Part shown: positions 17,011 to 25,498 of the stretch, in pieces | How positions within the stretch are numbered: position 1 is the first letter of the stretch | Layout: each line of letters opens with the position of its first letter | Origin: Lachnospiraceae bacterium | Lineage (GTDB): Bacteria; Bacillota; Clostridia; Lachnospirales; Lachnospiraceae | NCBI GenBank assembly: GCA_910575475.1 | Contig: CAJTGD010000005.1 | Location: forward strand, 1 to 64,000 | DNA: 64,000 nucleotides | Reading direction: 5' to 3' | Notes under the pieces: model-generated | What the model was told of the DNA's origin: nothing | Seen by the model: the letters and a program-made list of their open reading frames with translations, nothing else | Database searches by the model: none | Position numbers and translations under genes: made by a program

Positions 17011-18102
17011 TTATTTTAATTCTTGTTGTACCAAAGATTTGATAAGATGATTAACATCATCTATAGCTTGTCTTAGTTCAAATTTTGATTTATCGCTCTG
17101 GCGGACGAAGGCGGAGAACTGCTTCTGCACATCCAATGGTGGTACGACAAATCGAGTACTTTCAATTCCTGCTTTCGTTAGGTGCAACATAGTTGTGCCG
17201 TGTGTTTGGTTTCCAAATTGTTCCGAAGCATATTCCAATAATTTACACAAAAAATACTTGTCATACGCTTCACCAACGCATACTTTCCAGATATGGTAGT
17301 GATATATAACTTTTCCACCATCCCATATTTTCGGACCAAATGTAGCTGACCATGCATAGAGAAGGTCCCCATTATCACAATATTTGTCTTCTTCTAATTC
17401 AAGATCAGAGTAGTACCATGAATCATTGGAGAAAAAATTTCCAACTCTTAGCACTCGATACTTTCCTTTCTTAAGCAACTCATTTTGTCGATATGCACGT
17501 CCATTCAGTAAAACAGCGTTCTTTTTCAATGATTCAGTTTTAAATATTCTATCACTTAATGGTCCATCAAACCACTCGATAAATTGAGATTTGATAAGCT
17601 CATCCGTTTCCTGAAGCAGTTTCTGATAAGCATTACGTGAATCATTTATGGACCAGAATAATTCTGCCAGGTCTTTCTGCTTTTCTAAAGAAGGAAGTTT
17701 AAACGTATAATTCTTCAAATGTTCCCACTTTACACGAGGTGATAACGAACCAGCCGATTTCTCAACAGCATAATCAAAGAAATCATCATTCTGGATAACA
17801 AACGGAAGTAATTCTGGATACAATTTATCACTTTTTGCACGAATTACCGTTATATCTCCGGAACAGATTCCATCAAAAGGGGCTATTGCCGCTTTTTTTA
17901 GATATGCTCTTCGGCGTCCAAACAGAATGTCACCCTGGCGAAATATCTTTGAAAAGGTATTTTTTGTATTAACACTCCAATTGGAGAGTACCACTTCTCC
18001 CGGAGAAATATGTTCTAACCCAACAATAGGGTACCCTGTTTTATCACCTTTATAGGTTTCCCTAACTTCAATCGCAACATCACCTAATTTTACAACAGGC
18101 AT
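17011..18102 (-). CDS. hsdS: type I restriction enzyme specificity subunit
   Basis: HsdS (363 aa) directs the restriction/modification complex to its recognition sequence. It has two target recognition domains, each followed by a helical spacer (LPSLEKQKDLAELFWSINDSRNAYQKLLQE near 135-165 and VPPLDVQKQFSAFVRQ near 320), plus typical GDILFGRRRAY and NGDLLYAWSATFG segments. The ATG at 18102 has GGGAGG seven bases upstream; the GTG at 18108 is too close to it. The start lies two bases after the hsdM stop, implying translational coupling. Confidence 0.92.
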   Translation of the reverse strand: MPVVKLGDVAIEVRETYKGDKTGYPIVGLEHISPGEVVLSNWSVNTKNTFSKIFRQGDILFGRRRAYLKKAAIAPFDGICSGDITVIRAKSDKLYPELLPFVIQNDDFFDYAVEKSAGSLSPRVKWEHLKNYTFKLPSLEKQKDLAELFWSINDSRNAYQKLLQETDELIKSQFIEWFDGPLSDRIFKTESLKKNAVLLNGRAYRQNELLKKGKYRVLRVGNFFSNDSWYYSDLELEEDKYCDNGDLLYAWSATFGPKIWDGGKVIYHYHIWKVCVGEAYDKYFLCKLLEYASEQFGNQTHGTTMLHLTKAGIESTRFVVPPLDVQKQFSAFVRQSDKSKFELRQAIDDVNHLIKSLVQQELK

Positions 18103-18104
18103 TG

Positions 18105-19586
18105 TCACTCCTCCCTTTTAATTAAATTCCCAAGTTCATCATAATATGCCCTTAGACGCTTAGATGTTTTAAGCCATGCGCTATAGCTAGCCTGTACCGA
18201 CATTGTCATTTCAACAATATTTGCAGAAGGATCTTTGACATATAAAGGGATACTCAATGAAAAATCATTCTTTTCAATGTCACGAATAGATATTTTTTTT
18301 GCTATATCGCTGTCAGCTCCAAAATTTTTATACGCTTTCGCAATCTTATCAATGTGCTGCTGCTCCAGGTAACTTTGAGCATTTTTCCGTGTAACCTCAT
18401 TTACCGCGTTAATAAAAAGTACCTGACCTCTATTATTTTCCGGCTTTTTCGATCTGCAGATAACAATACAGGCTTCCATCGGAGAGTTATAAAACAAATT
18501 AGCCCCCAAACCGATCACACATTCCAGCAGATCAGAACGTACCAGTTGTTCTCTCATATCCCTCTCTTCATTCCTAAAAAGGACTCCATGAGGAAAAAGG
18601 ATTGCACATCTGCCGGTATTCAGATCCATACTTTTTAAGATATGCTGGAAGAACGCATAATCCGCACGTCCCTGGGGCGGAACCCCAAGAAAATTCCGCC
18701 CATACTTATCTGTGTTAAAAGCATCTCGGTTCCATTGATTGATAGAATATGGCGGATTCGCTACAACCACGTCAAACTGCTGTAGTTTTCCCCGCTCTAT
18801 AAATGCCGGCGCTGCAAGTGTATCCCCATTGATAATCTTAAAATCTTCTATCCCATGGAGAAACAGATTCATCCTGGCGATTGCAGATGTCAGAGCATTG
18901 ATTTCCTGACCATATAGCGAAACATTTCTCCATTCTTTCTTGTTGTTTTTCAAGTATGAAATAGAAGAAATCAGCATACCGGCGCTTCCACAGGTAGGAT
19001 CATAAATCGACTCCCCGGATTCCGGCTTCAAGATTTCAGTCATCAAATGTACTACCGTACGATTCGTGTAAAACTCCTGCGCAGTATGTCCGCTGTCATC
19101 TGCGAACTTTTTGATCAAATATTCGTATCCCTGACCCAGCTCATCTTCCGGACAGTTCTCAATAGACAGTGTCTTACTGCTGAAATGTTCCAGAAGGTCT
19201 TTTAACAATCTGTCTGGGAGCCGATTCTTGTTTGTCCATGTACCGTCTCCGAAGATTCCTTGGAGTTTCTCACTATTTGCTTTTTCAATAGTCCGAAATG
19301 CTTTTCGTATCGCTTTGCCCACATTCTCTGTCACATTTCTCACATCGTCCCAGTGTGCACCGTCTGGAATAGAGAAGCTATGTGTTTCTTCCCATGAATC
19401 GGCTTCCGGTCCATTTTCTTTGACAGCCGTTTCTGTCTCTTCCTCGTAAACATCATTCAGACGCTTAAAGAACAGAAGAGGGAAAATATACTGTTTATAT
19501 GCTCCGGCATCTATATGATTTCTTAAAAGGACTGCTGAACCCCAAAGATAGGATTCAAGTTCATCCTGAGTAATCTTCTTACTCAT
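18105..19586 (-). CDS. hsdM: type I DNA methyltransferase subunit, second HsdM
   Basis: A complete HsdM (493 aa), which transfers a methyl group from SAM to N6 of adenine. The helical N-terminal domain (ITQDELESYLWGSAVLLRN) precedes the SAM loop YDPTCGSAGML and catalytic VVVANPPY (near residue 274). The start overlaps the end of the upstream HsdM fusion by eight bases (ATGAGTAA); AGGAGG eight bases upstream favours 19586 over 19592. It differs markedly in sequence from the methyltransferase half of the preceding gene, so the operon codes for two distinct HsdM chains. Confidence 0.93.
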   Translation of the reverse strand: MSKKITQDELESYLWGSAVLLRNHIDAGAYKQYIFPLLFFKRLNDVYEEETETAVKENGPEADSWEETHSFSIPDGAHWDDVRNVTENVGKAIRKAFRTIEKANSEKLQGIFGDGTWTNKNRLPDRLLKDLLEHFSSKTLSIENCPEDELGQGYEYLIKKFADDSGHTAQEFYTNRTVVHLMTEILKPESGESIYDPTCGSAGMLISSISYLKNNKKEWRNVSLYGQEINALTSAIARMNLFLHGIEDFKIINGDTLAAPAFIERGKLQQFDVVVANPPYSINQWNRDAFNTDKYGRNFLGVPPQGRADYAFFQHILKSMDLNTGRCAILFPHGVLFRNEERDMREQLVRSDLLECVIGLGANLFYNSPMEACIVICRSKKPENNRGQVLFINAVNEVTRKNAQSYLEQQHIDKIAKAYKNFGADSDIAKKISIRDIEKNDFSLSIPLYVKDPSANIVEMTMSVQASYSAWLKTSKRLRAYYDELGNLIKREE

Positions 19587-21996
19587 TGACATATCCTCCT
19601 TCTATCAGAAGTCTTTTCATCCTTTCTTCAGCATTGCGGACAGCCTTTAATGCCGCATAATATCTCATTCGCACAACGATTGGAGAAACGGTTTCTGATT
19701 TTTTCTTCTCAATATATTTATTTACACTTAACTCATATCCGCCAGCTTCAACATCTGCGATTGTTACGACCTTACACTTCTCAATTACATCTGTATAATC
19801 TGTATAAAGCTTATACAACATATCTACATCTTTTGGTTCTAGAACATTTTGGGCACGCTTCGGTGTATAGATTTCTGAACCGTCAATTAAGCAGATTTTT
19901 CCTTTATGATTATGCTGTTTCTTATTATTCAGGAACAAAATGCAGGCCGATACTCCGGTACTGTAAAATACACCTCCCGCCAAAGTAATCACTGCTTCCA
20001 GTTTATCAGACCTGATCAACTGCTCACGTATTGTTCCCTCTTTGCCACCATGAAACAGTACTCCCTGCGGAAGAACTACAGCACAGCGTCCGGTTTTTGG
20101 ATTCATAGACTTTATCATATGCTGAAGCCATGCATAATCTGCATTTGAATCACTCGGACATCCCCATATATTTCTTCCATACATATCTGATTCAAACTGA
20201 CCGGCCCCCCATTTCTCCATACCAAAAGGAGGATTCGCAAGAACACAGTCAAACCTTCTCAGTTTTCCCTTGTCTAAAAATAATGGATTACGCAATGTGT
20301 CGCCTTGCTTGATCTGTACATCCTTTGCCCCATGAAGATAAAGATTCATTCTTGCAATTGCAGACGTGGACAGATTATTCTCCTGACCGAATATCCGTCC
20401 ATAGGTAAGCCGGTCGTATTTCATGTGATGGATTGCCTCAATCAGCATACCGCCCGTTCCGCAGGCCGGATCGTATACCGTCTCACCCGGCTTAGGATCA
20501 AGTAATCGAACCATCAGCTTAACAATCGGACGCGGAGTGTAGAATTCACCGGCATTTTTCTTGGACATATCTGCGAACTTCTTAATCAGGAATTCATAGC
20601 TGTCGCCCATGATATCTGCAGAATAGTTTTTATTGGCAACCTTGATCAGCGACATATGCTCGATCAGATTCTTTAATCTCTCATCTGTTAGTTTATTCTT
20701 ATCAGTCCAGGTTGCATCATCAAAACTGCTAAATACACCAGCTAAAGTGTCAGGATTGGCTTTTTCAATACCAGTCATAGCTTTGACAATTGCTTTACCG
20801 ACATTTGCACTCACTTCATGAACATCATTCCAATGACACCCATCCGGGATTACAAAAGAATGCATATCCTCTGCTTCTGCATATGTTACATCTCCGCCGG
20901 AAAACTCCATGGCCTCTTCATATTCTTCATCGTAGACATCAGAGATACGCTTAAAGAAGAGAATAGGCGTTACATAGCTTTTAAATTCATCCTGATTGAT
21001 CGGCCCTCGTAAAATATTACAGGACTCAAATAAATGATTAAACAGTTTCTTGCTGGTTGTTTCCTCCGCAATATTCTCCGAATCCGTAATATCATCATTT
21101 GCGGCTTTCACAGCCTCTTCTATGAGAGATTCTCGGTTATTCCCTTTTATCCTGCGTGTTGCCTTACGGCTGACAGGTACATAGATATCTCCGATTTTCT
21201 TTTCCATGACCGGAGGATACACATTCTCAAACGCAACCAGGATCTGCATCAAATCTTCATCAAGAAAAGTGAGCGCGTGCTTTCTGATATCTGATGGAAT
21301 CCCATAATATGCCTCGGCTACACCGCCGCAGATAGCGGCAATTGTATCACTATCCCCTCCAATAGAAACAGCATTTCGAATTGCGTCTTCAAAACTTACA
21401 GACTCAAAAAATGCTTCCAGCGCCTGTGGAACTGTTCCCTGACAGGTTGCATTAAACTGATATTTGTCTCTGATCTCATCCAGTGTGAAATTAATTTTGT
21501 AATAGTTTTTATCCATGTAATCCCTGATTTCCAGCATATTATTTCCTATTTTAGCCAGGTAGATTGCGACAGCGACAGCTTCCGCACCTTTGAGTCCTTC
21601 CGGGTGATTATGTGTTACTGCTGTAATCTTCTCAGAAAGCATCTTTGCTTCTTCCAGACTAGATGCTGCAAAACCTGCAGCACTTACTCTCATGGCAGCG
21701 CCATTTCCAAAACTGTTATAAGGATTCGGTTGATCAGTGAACATCCAGTGATAAAATCCTCCGCTGTAGCCACAGTCAGGATAGTTTCGTCCTACTTTCT
21801 GCATATATTCTACTGCATTTATTGAAAGATCACTGTAATCCGGCTTACTTGCTAATATTGCCTGGGCTAAAGCCAGTGTCATAATGCTGTCATCGGTCGG
21901 AAAACACTTATAAGTAAGGAATTCAAACTCTTTACTTCGGTTGTTCTCCCATTGAAACCGTGAACCGACAAGATCACCAATGATGGCTCCTAACAT
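19579..21996 (-). CDS. ADP-ribosylglycohydrolase-HsdM fusion protein
   Basis: An 805-aa fusion. Residues 1-268 are a complete ADP-ribosylglycohydrolase (DraG/ARH) domain with both metal sites intact: T34-D35-D36 in PTDDSIMTLAL and D215, D217, T218 in SIGGDSDTIAAICGG, plus GNGAAMRVSAAG and THNHPEG. After a charged linker (about 268-310), residues 310-805 are a full HsdM with DPACGTGG (509-516) and VLANPPFG (N588). Known ARH enzymes remove ADP-ribose from Arg, Ser or other acceptors; HsdM methylates adenine. The fused role is unknown: reversal of phage ADP-ribosylation of the complex, or of modified DNA, are guesses. A continuous frame and a single GGAG-preceded ATG argue against an assembly artefact. 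Confidence 0.93.
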   Translation of the reverse strand: MLGAIIGDLVGSRFQWENNRSKEFEFLTYKCFPTDDSIMTLALAQAILASKPDYSDLSINAVEYMQKVGRNYPDCGYSGGFYHWMFTDQPNPYNSFGNGAAMRVSAAGFAASSLEEAKMLSEKITAVTHNHPEGLKGAEAVAVAIYLAKIGNNMLEIRDYMDKNYYKINFTLDEIRDKYQFNATCQGTVPQALEAFFESVSFEDAIRNAVSIGGDSDTIAAICGGVAEAYYGIPSDIRKHALTFLDEDLMQILVAFENVYPPVMEKKIGDIYVPVSRKATRRIKGNNRESLIEEAVKAANDDITDSENIAEETTSKKLFNHLFESCNILRGPINQDEFKSYVTPILFFKRISDVYDEEYEEAMEFSGGDVTYAEAEDMHSFVIPDGCHWNDVHEVSANVGKAIVKAMTGIEKANPDTLAGVFSSFDDATWTDKNKLTDERLKNLIEHMSLIKVANKNYSADIMGDSYEFLIKKFADMSKKNAGEFYTPRPIVKLMVRLLDPKPGETVYDPACGTGGMLIEAIHHMKYDRLTYGRIFGQENNLSTSAIARMNLYLHGAKDVQIKQGDTLRNPLFLDKGKLRRFDCVLANPPFGMEKWGAGQFESDMYGRNIWGCPSDSNADYAWLQHMIKSMNPKTGRCAVVLPQGVLFHGGKEGTIREQLIRSDKLEAVITLAGGVFYSTGVSACILFLNNKKQHNHKGKICLIDGSEIYTPKRAQNVLEPKDVDMLYKLYTDYTDVIEKCKVVTIADVEAGGYELSVNKYIEKKKSETVSPIVVRMRYYAALKAVRNAEERMKRLLIEGGYVNE

Positions 21997-22035
21997 GATA
22001 TAACTCCTTCCTATTATGCTGACGCATACTGTATC

Positions 22036-22063
22036 TTTTTAACAATAGGTATATCTGTGTCAA
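22036..22063 (-). promoter_or_regulatory. possible internal promoter ahead of the ARH-HsdM gene
   Basis: On the minus strand TTGACA and TAAAAA are 16 bases apart in the 84-base gap before the fusion gene. The -35 context TTGACACAG is the same as at the main operon promoter, suggesting related control. The -10 is poor. Confidence 0.4.
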
Positions 22064-22080
22064 ATACAACCACTTTCTCT

Positions 22081-23688
22081 CTACTTAAAGCTCTGTAATT
22101 CGTCAAGAACACTCATCCAATGCTTTTGGGCTTCATCTATTATATTCATATACTTTCTCAATTCTTTTATATATTTCTCAGCAACAGTCTTCTGCTCTGC
22201 CATTGGCGGAACAGGTATCTCAATTGCCGCCAAATCTTTGTAACTAATGTTCATTATTGCCGTACCCTGCTGCGCTCCATTTATTACTTTATTTCCGATT
22301 GGACTATCTAAAAACACTTTTAAATAAATACTGTCTAGTTTTTTCTTATCAGGTCTTATTACGATTACATTGGAATGAGCAATACATGGAAAACATTGAG
22401 TTTGAAATACAGAAGTCCTTATCGATGTACCTCTGCCTGGAAGAAGAATATCTCCTTCTCGGAGAATATAATTTGCAACTTTTCGTTCATCTTCATCAAT
22501 GGTATCTAAGTGTTCGTAATCAATCTCATATTCTCCTATATTGGATATACTCACAACTCCTATGGCCCCATTCTCCGTCTTCTTTGTTACCGACTTGCCC
22601 CTGAAAACTTGTGCCACGTTTCCAAGAAGATCCTTACGGACGGCTGAATTCTGATAGTCTAAATACTCTTCATCCTGTCGTGCAAAAATACGGTCAATAC
22701 TCCAATTATCCTGTTCTTCCAACTCACTTAGCATTACAAAGGTATCATCCTGAATGCAAAGTTCTGTAACAGTAGTCCTCTTATTTTCACGTTCTCCGGC
22801 AGAGTATCTTCTGATAATCACATCATCGTCTCCAGGTCTGGTATTCTCTATATCAAGTAAATAGGTCTTAATACCAGTATATTCCAAAATTCCATCCGGT
22901 AATTCTGCGAGTTCTTTAATGGTGTAATTACTCTGCACAAAACTTCTCAAATCTGCTACTTTTCCAGCTGCAAAAGTAATTCTTCCAGGAAGGATAATAA
23001 CCATATCACCACCATTATTCAAATGATAAGAGAGATTCTCCAAGGCGACCATATCATACTCACGGCACATAAATGTTTTATCTTCAGCAAGCGTTCTGCC
23101 GCCAATCACTGGAAAAGCAAGTATTACATCAAAACGCTGATTAATGAATCCATATTTATAAATGCTTGTTAGTACGATCGTAACATTATCATACGCTTCG
23201 AATATTTTTTCAAGTGCTCCAACATATTTTACATCCTGGCTTGTAAGAGTAAATTGGGTATTAATATGCTCATCAACAATCCATTGTAAAAATGGAACAA
23301 ACTTCTCCGCCTCAGCTATCATAATGCTTTCTGCATCATTAGTGATGCGAGCAGCAAGCTTTTTAATCAGAACTTCTGGCAGAACAGCATACTTGCAATT
23401 CTTAAAATCTAACATTAACGCTTGTTCCCAAGGTATCTGGCCTGTAACATTTGAAAAGACTCTATAAAACTGGTCGCTATCACTAAAGGGATTTTGTATA
23501 CCCTTTTTATCCGCAGCCATTAAGAGAAGCGTATATAATTCTTCAGGTGTCCCTGCTGCATTTCCCTTTTCTATAGCCTGTCTAACTTGACTTATTAACA
23601 AGAACGCTTGAATCATATGATCCATTTTTATAATGTCTCTTATAACATTCAATTCCTCATGTGGTCTGTTATTTATTGAATTTTTCAT
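22081..23688 (-). CDS. degenerate methyltransferase domain fused to a type I specificity (TRD) domain
   Basis: First gene of the restriction operon (535 aa). The N-terminal ~310 residues resemble the N6-adenine methyltransferase fold of HsdM (ILPGRITFAAGKVADLRSFVQSNYTIKELAELP resembles the post-catalytic region), but the catalytic NPPY/F position reads LAFPV (about residue 190) and no clear SAM glycine loop is visible, so catalysis is unlikely. Residues about 350-535 form one target recognition domain of the HsdS type (LREGDILLPGRGTSIRTSV, IPVPPMAEQKTVAEKYIKELRKYM). It may serve as an alternative half-specificity or scaffold subunit. The ATG follows GGAG. Confidence 0.72.
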   Translation of the reverse strand: MKNSINNRPHEELNVIRDIIKMDHMIQAFLLISQVRQAIEKGNAAGTPEELYTLLLMAADKKGIQNPFSDSDQFYRVFSNVTGQIPWEQALMLDFKNCKYAVLPEVLIKKLAARITNDAESIMIAEAEKFVPFLQWIVDEHINTQFTLTSQDVKYVGALEKIFEAYDNVTIVLTSIYKYGFINQRFDVILAFPVIGGRTLAEDKTFMCREYDMVALENLSYHLNNGGDMVIILPGRITFAAGKVADLRSFVQSNYTIKELAELPDGILEYTGIKTYLLDIENTRPGDDDVIIRRYSAGERENKRTTVTELCIQDDTFVMLSELEEQDNWSIDRIFARQDEEYLDYQNSAVRKDLLGNVAQVFRGKSVTKKTENGAIGVVSISNIGEYEIDYEHLDTIDEDERKVANYILREGDILLPGRGTSIRTSVFQTQCFPCIAHSNVIVIRPDKKKLDSIYLKVFLDSPIGNKVINGAQQGTAIMNISYKDLAAIEIPVPPMAEQKTVAEKYIKELRKYMNIIDEAQKHWMSVLDELQSFK

Positions 23689-23733
23689 TGTATTGTTCTC
23701 CGTTGATGTGTGCTGTCTTTTCAGATTATATGT

Positions 23734-23762
23734 ATTTTATCAAAATAATATAGCTGTGTCAA
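23734..23762 (-). promoter_or_regulatory. main promoter of the restriction operon
   Basis: On the minus strand a consensus TTGACA is separated by 17 bases from TAAAAT, 46 bases before the first start codon. The best sigma-70-type promoter in this region. A dyad-symmetric site lies immediately upstream of the -35. Confidence 0.75.
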
Positions 23763-23769
23763 TCTGAAT

Positions 23770-23789
23770 TTTGGTATTAAGATACCAAA
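23770..23789. promoter_or_regulatory. inverted repeat upstream of the restriction promoter
   Basis: Perfect 8-bp arms TTTGGTAT and ATACCAAA around TAAG, starting 8 bases upstream of the -35 element. Position and symmetry suit a dimeric regulator, for example the HTH domain of the ImmA/IrrE protein at the operon end; that link is speculative. Confidence 0.55.
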
Positions 23790-24292
23790 GTAAACAAAAT
23801 ATAATTTTTACTGCTTATTTTTATCATAATGGCATTGTATATAAATTGGAAACAGTAGTAGGAAGAAAAATAAATTCTATTGATGGTAATTCAAAGTTTT
23901 TAATTATAGATGAAGCATTATGGGAAAAAGAAATTCATAAGGTAAAAACCAAAAAAAGTCTTTATGATTTTAATGATATCGAAGTAAAAATTCGAAGAAA
24001 TAAAAATGAACAGTATCTTATAGAAGATGTTAGTATTATAGTTGCTTTAAATAAAGAACAGGGCACGAATTTTTTCTTATGTGATATGTCAAATTTTACA
24101 GATCATAATATGCTGAATGTTTTAGGCCAGTATCCGAAAGAGATATTAACTTTTTTGGATCCCAGCATCGAAACCCTTAGCTGTGAACCAACCGAAAATA
24201 AAGTTGATATCAGATTGAAATTTTATGAAAAAGAAGAAATAACGCTAAATGAAATCACTAATCCCCCAGCTATGCTGGGGAGAATAGAGTAA
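23771..24292 (+). pseudogene. hypothetical protein, apparently damaged at both ends
   Basis: An A+T-rich open frame of 173 codons, divergent from the restriction operon. No family recognised; the product is hydrophilic with many Lys and Glu. The only candidate start, TTG at 23771, has no ribosome site and falls inside the inverted repeat, with a stop just upstream, so the true N-terminus is probably missing. Its last ten codons (NPPAMLGRIE) run into the left-end hairpin of the adjacent IS200-type element, so the C-terminus has been replaced too. Probably the remnant of a gene cut by island formation and IS insertion. Confidence 0.5.
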
Positions 24293-24320
24293 GTTGTGAC
24301 GAAGAAGATATTATAAAAAA

Positions 24321-24375
24321 GCCTCCTATGTTAAAATGAGAAAGGTGTCGCAAGCCAATCTCAAGAATAGGAGGC
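24321..24375 (+). promoter_or_regulatory. ribosome-site-sequestering stem ahead of tnpA
   Basis: GCCTCCTAT (24321-24329) is the exact complement of ATAGGAGGC (24367-24375), which contains the tnpA ribosome site. Pairing would block translation, the known restraint on IS200 transposase expression. Confidence 0.7.
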
Positions 24376-24382
24376 GGTCCAA

Positions 24383-24811
24383 ATGGACAGTAAAAGTTTA
24401 TCACACACGAAATGGAAATGCCAGTACCATATCGTATTCATACCCAAATATCGAAAAAAGAAATTATTCGGTCAGTTGAAATACGATGTACGAGAGATAT
24501 TAAGCACCTTATGCAAATACAAAGGAGTAGAAATTATAGAAGGAGCTGTGTGTGCCGATCATGTACATATGTGCGTGAGCATACCGCCTAAGATAAGCGT
24601 ATCAAGTTTTATGGGATACCTGAAAGGGAAGAGTACGCTCATGATATATGACAGGCATCCGGAACAACAAAACAAATGGAATAAAGCATTTTGGGCAAGA
24701 GGGTACTACGTGGCAACAGTAGGAAATGTAACAGAGGATGCCATAAAGAAATACATTCGGGAACAGTCAGAAGAATCCCGGAAAGAGGAAAGTAAAGGAG
24801 CCGCTTTTTAG
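24383..24811 (+). CDS. tnpA: IS200/IS605 family transposase TnpA
   Basis: A Y1 transposase (142 aa) that cuts and joins single-stranded DNA at the IS hairpins. The family opening KWKCQYHIVFIPKYRKK, the HUH pair in ADHVHMCVSIPP (about residues 54-65), FMGYLKGKSTLMIYDR and the C-terminal catalytic tyrosine in KKYIREQ are present. Length is normal, so the enzyme looks functional. Closely similar to the partial transposase at the right end of the window. Confidence 0.93.
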   Translation: MDSKSLSHTKWKCQYHIVFIPKYRKKKLFGQLKYDVREILSTLCKYKGVEIIEGAVCADHVHMCVSIPPKISVSSFMGYLKGKSTLMIYDRHPEQQNKWNKAFWARGYYVATVGNVTEDAIKKYIREQSEESRKEESKGAAF

Positions 24812-24910
24812 CGGCAGCAAGTAATATATGCTTGCGACACCCGCCTTTGAGGCGAGCAGTAACAGAGCCCTTGGGGGCGTTTTTCAAACCCCCACTTGAA
24901 GTGGGGGTTG

Positions 24911-25486
24911 GTGATTAAAAGGAAAAACGACCGTTATCTGGAGCTTGCGCTTTCGGGTATACCGCAGGGTTTTGGCGGCAGGATGCTGGAGGTGCCGGTG
25001 GGGACGGGCGTGCTTAGTATGCCGGTGTATGAAATGCTGCCGGACGCAGACATCACCTGCGTGGACTATTCCCCGGACATGATGGAGCGGGCAAGAAGGC
25101 AGGCAGAAAAACGGGGGCTTAAAAATGTCAATTTCCAGCAGGGTGATGTGGGGAAGCTGCCCTTCCCTGACGAAAGTTCTGACCTTGTGCTGTCGCTGAA
25201 CGGCTTCCATGCCTTCCCAGACAAAGAGGCGGCTTACCGGGAGGTATTCCGTGTCCTGAAACTGGGAGGTATCTTCTGCGGGTGTTTTTATGTAAAGGGT
25301 GAAAATAAGAGCACCGACTGGTTTGTTGAAAAAATATATACGCCAAAGGGATATTTTACGCCTCCCTATGAGACGGCAGGCAGTTTGGAAATGAGGCTGA
25401 AATCCATGTACCGGAAAGCGCAGGTGAAGACCGTGGAGGGCATGGCGGCTTTCCGGTGCAGGAAGGGCAGCAGCGGTGGAAAATAG
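24911..25486 (+). pseudogene. class I SAM-dependent methyltransferase, N-terminally truncated
   Basis: A Methyltransf_11/25-type protein: MLEVPVGTGVLSMPVYEML is the SAM loop, DITCVDYSPDMMERARRQA the acidic strand, and FQQGDVGKLPFPDESSDLVLSLNGFHAFPDKEAAYREVFRVLKLGG covers later motifs. Homologues usually have several dozen residues before the SAM loop; here it comes about 25 codons after the IS200 right end. A GTG at 24911 could start a short form but has no clear ribosome site. The downstream hydrolase starts 13 bases after its stop. Confidence 0.7.
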
Positions 25487-25498
25487 GAGGAGCATAGG

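Larger units (their letters stand above)
24264..24909 (+). mobile_element. IS200/IS605-type insertion sequence
   Basis: A compact element with a single Y1 transposase gene. The left end carries the hairpin CCCCAGC-TAT-GCTGGGG (24264-24280) and the right end a hairpin AACCCCCAC / GTGGGGGTT (24887-24909), as expected for IS200-type subterminal structures. There are no terminal inverted repeats. Exact ends cannot be fixed without an empty site. It truncates the hypothetical frame on its left and a methyltransferase gene on its right. Confidence 0.8.
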
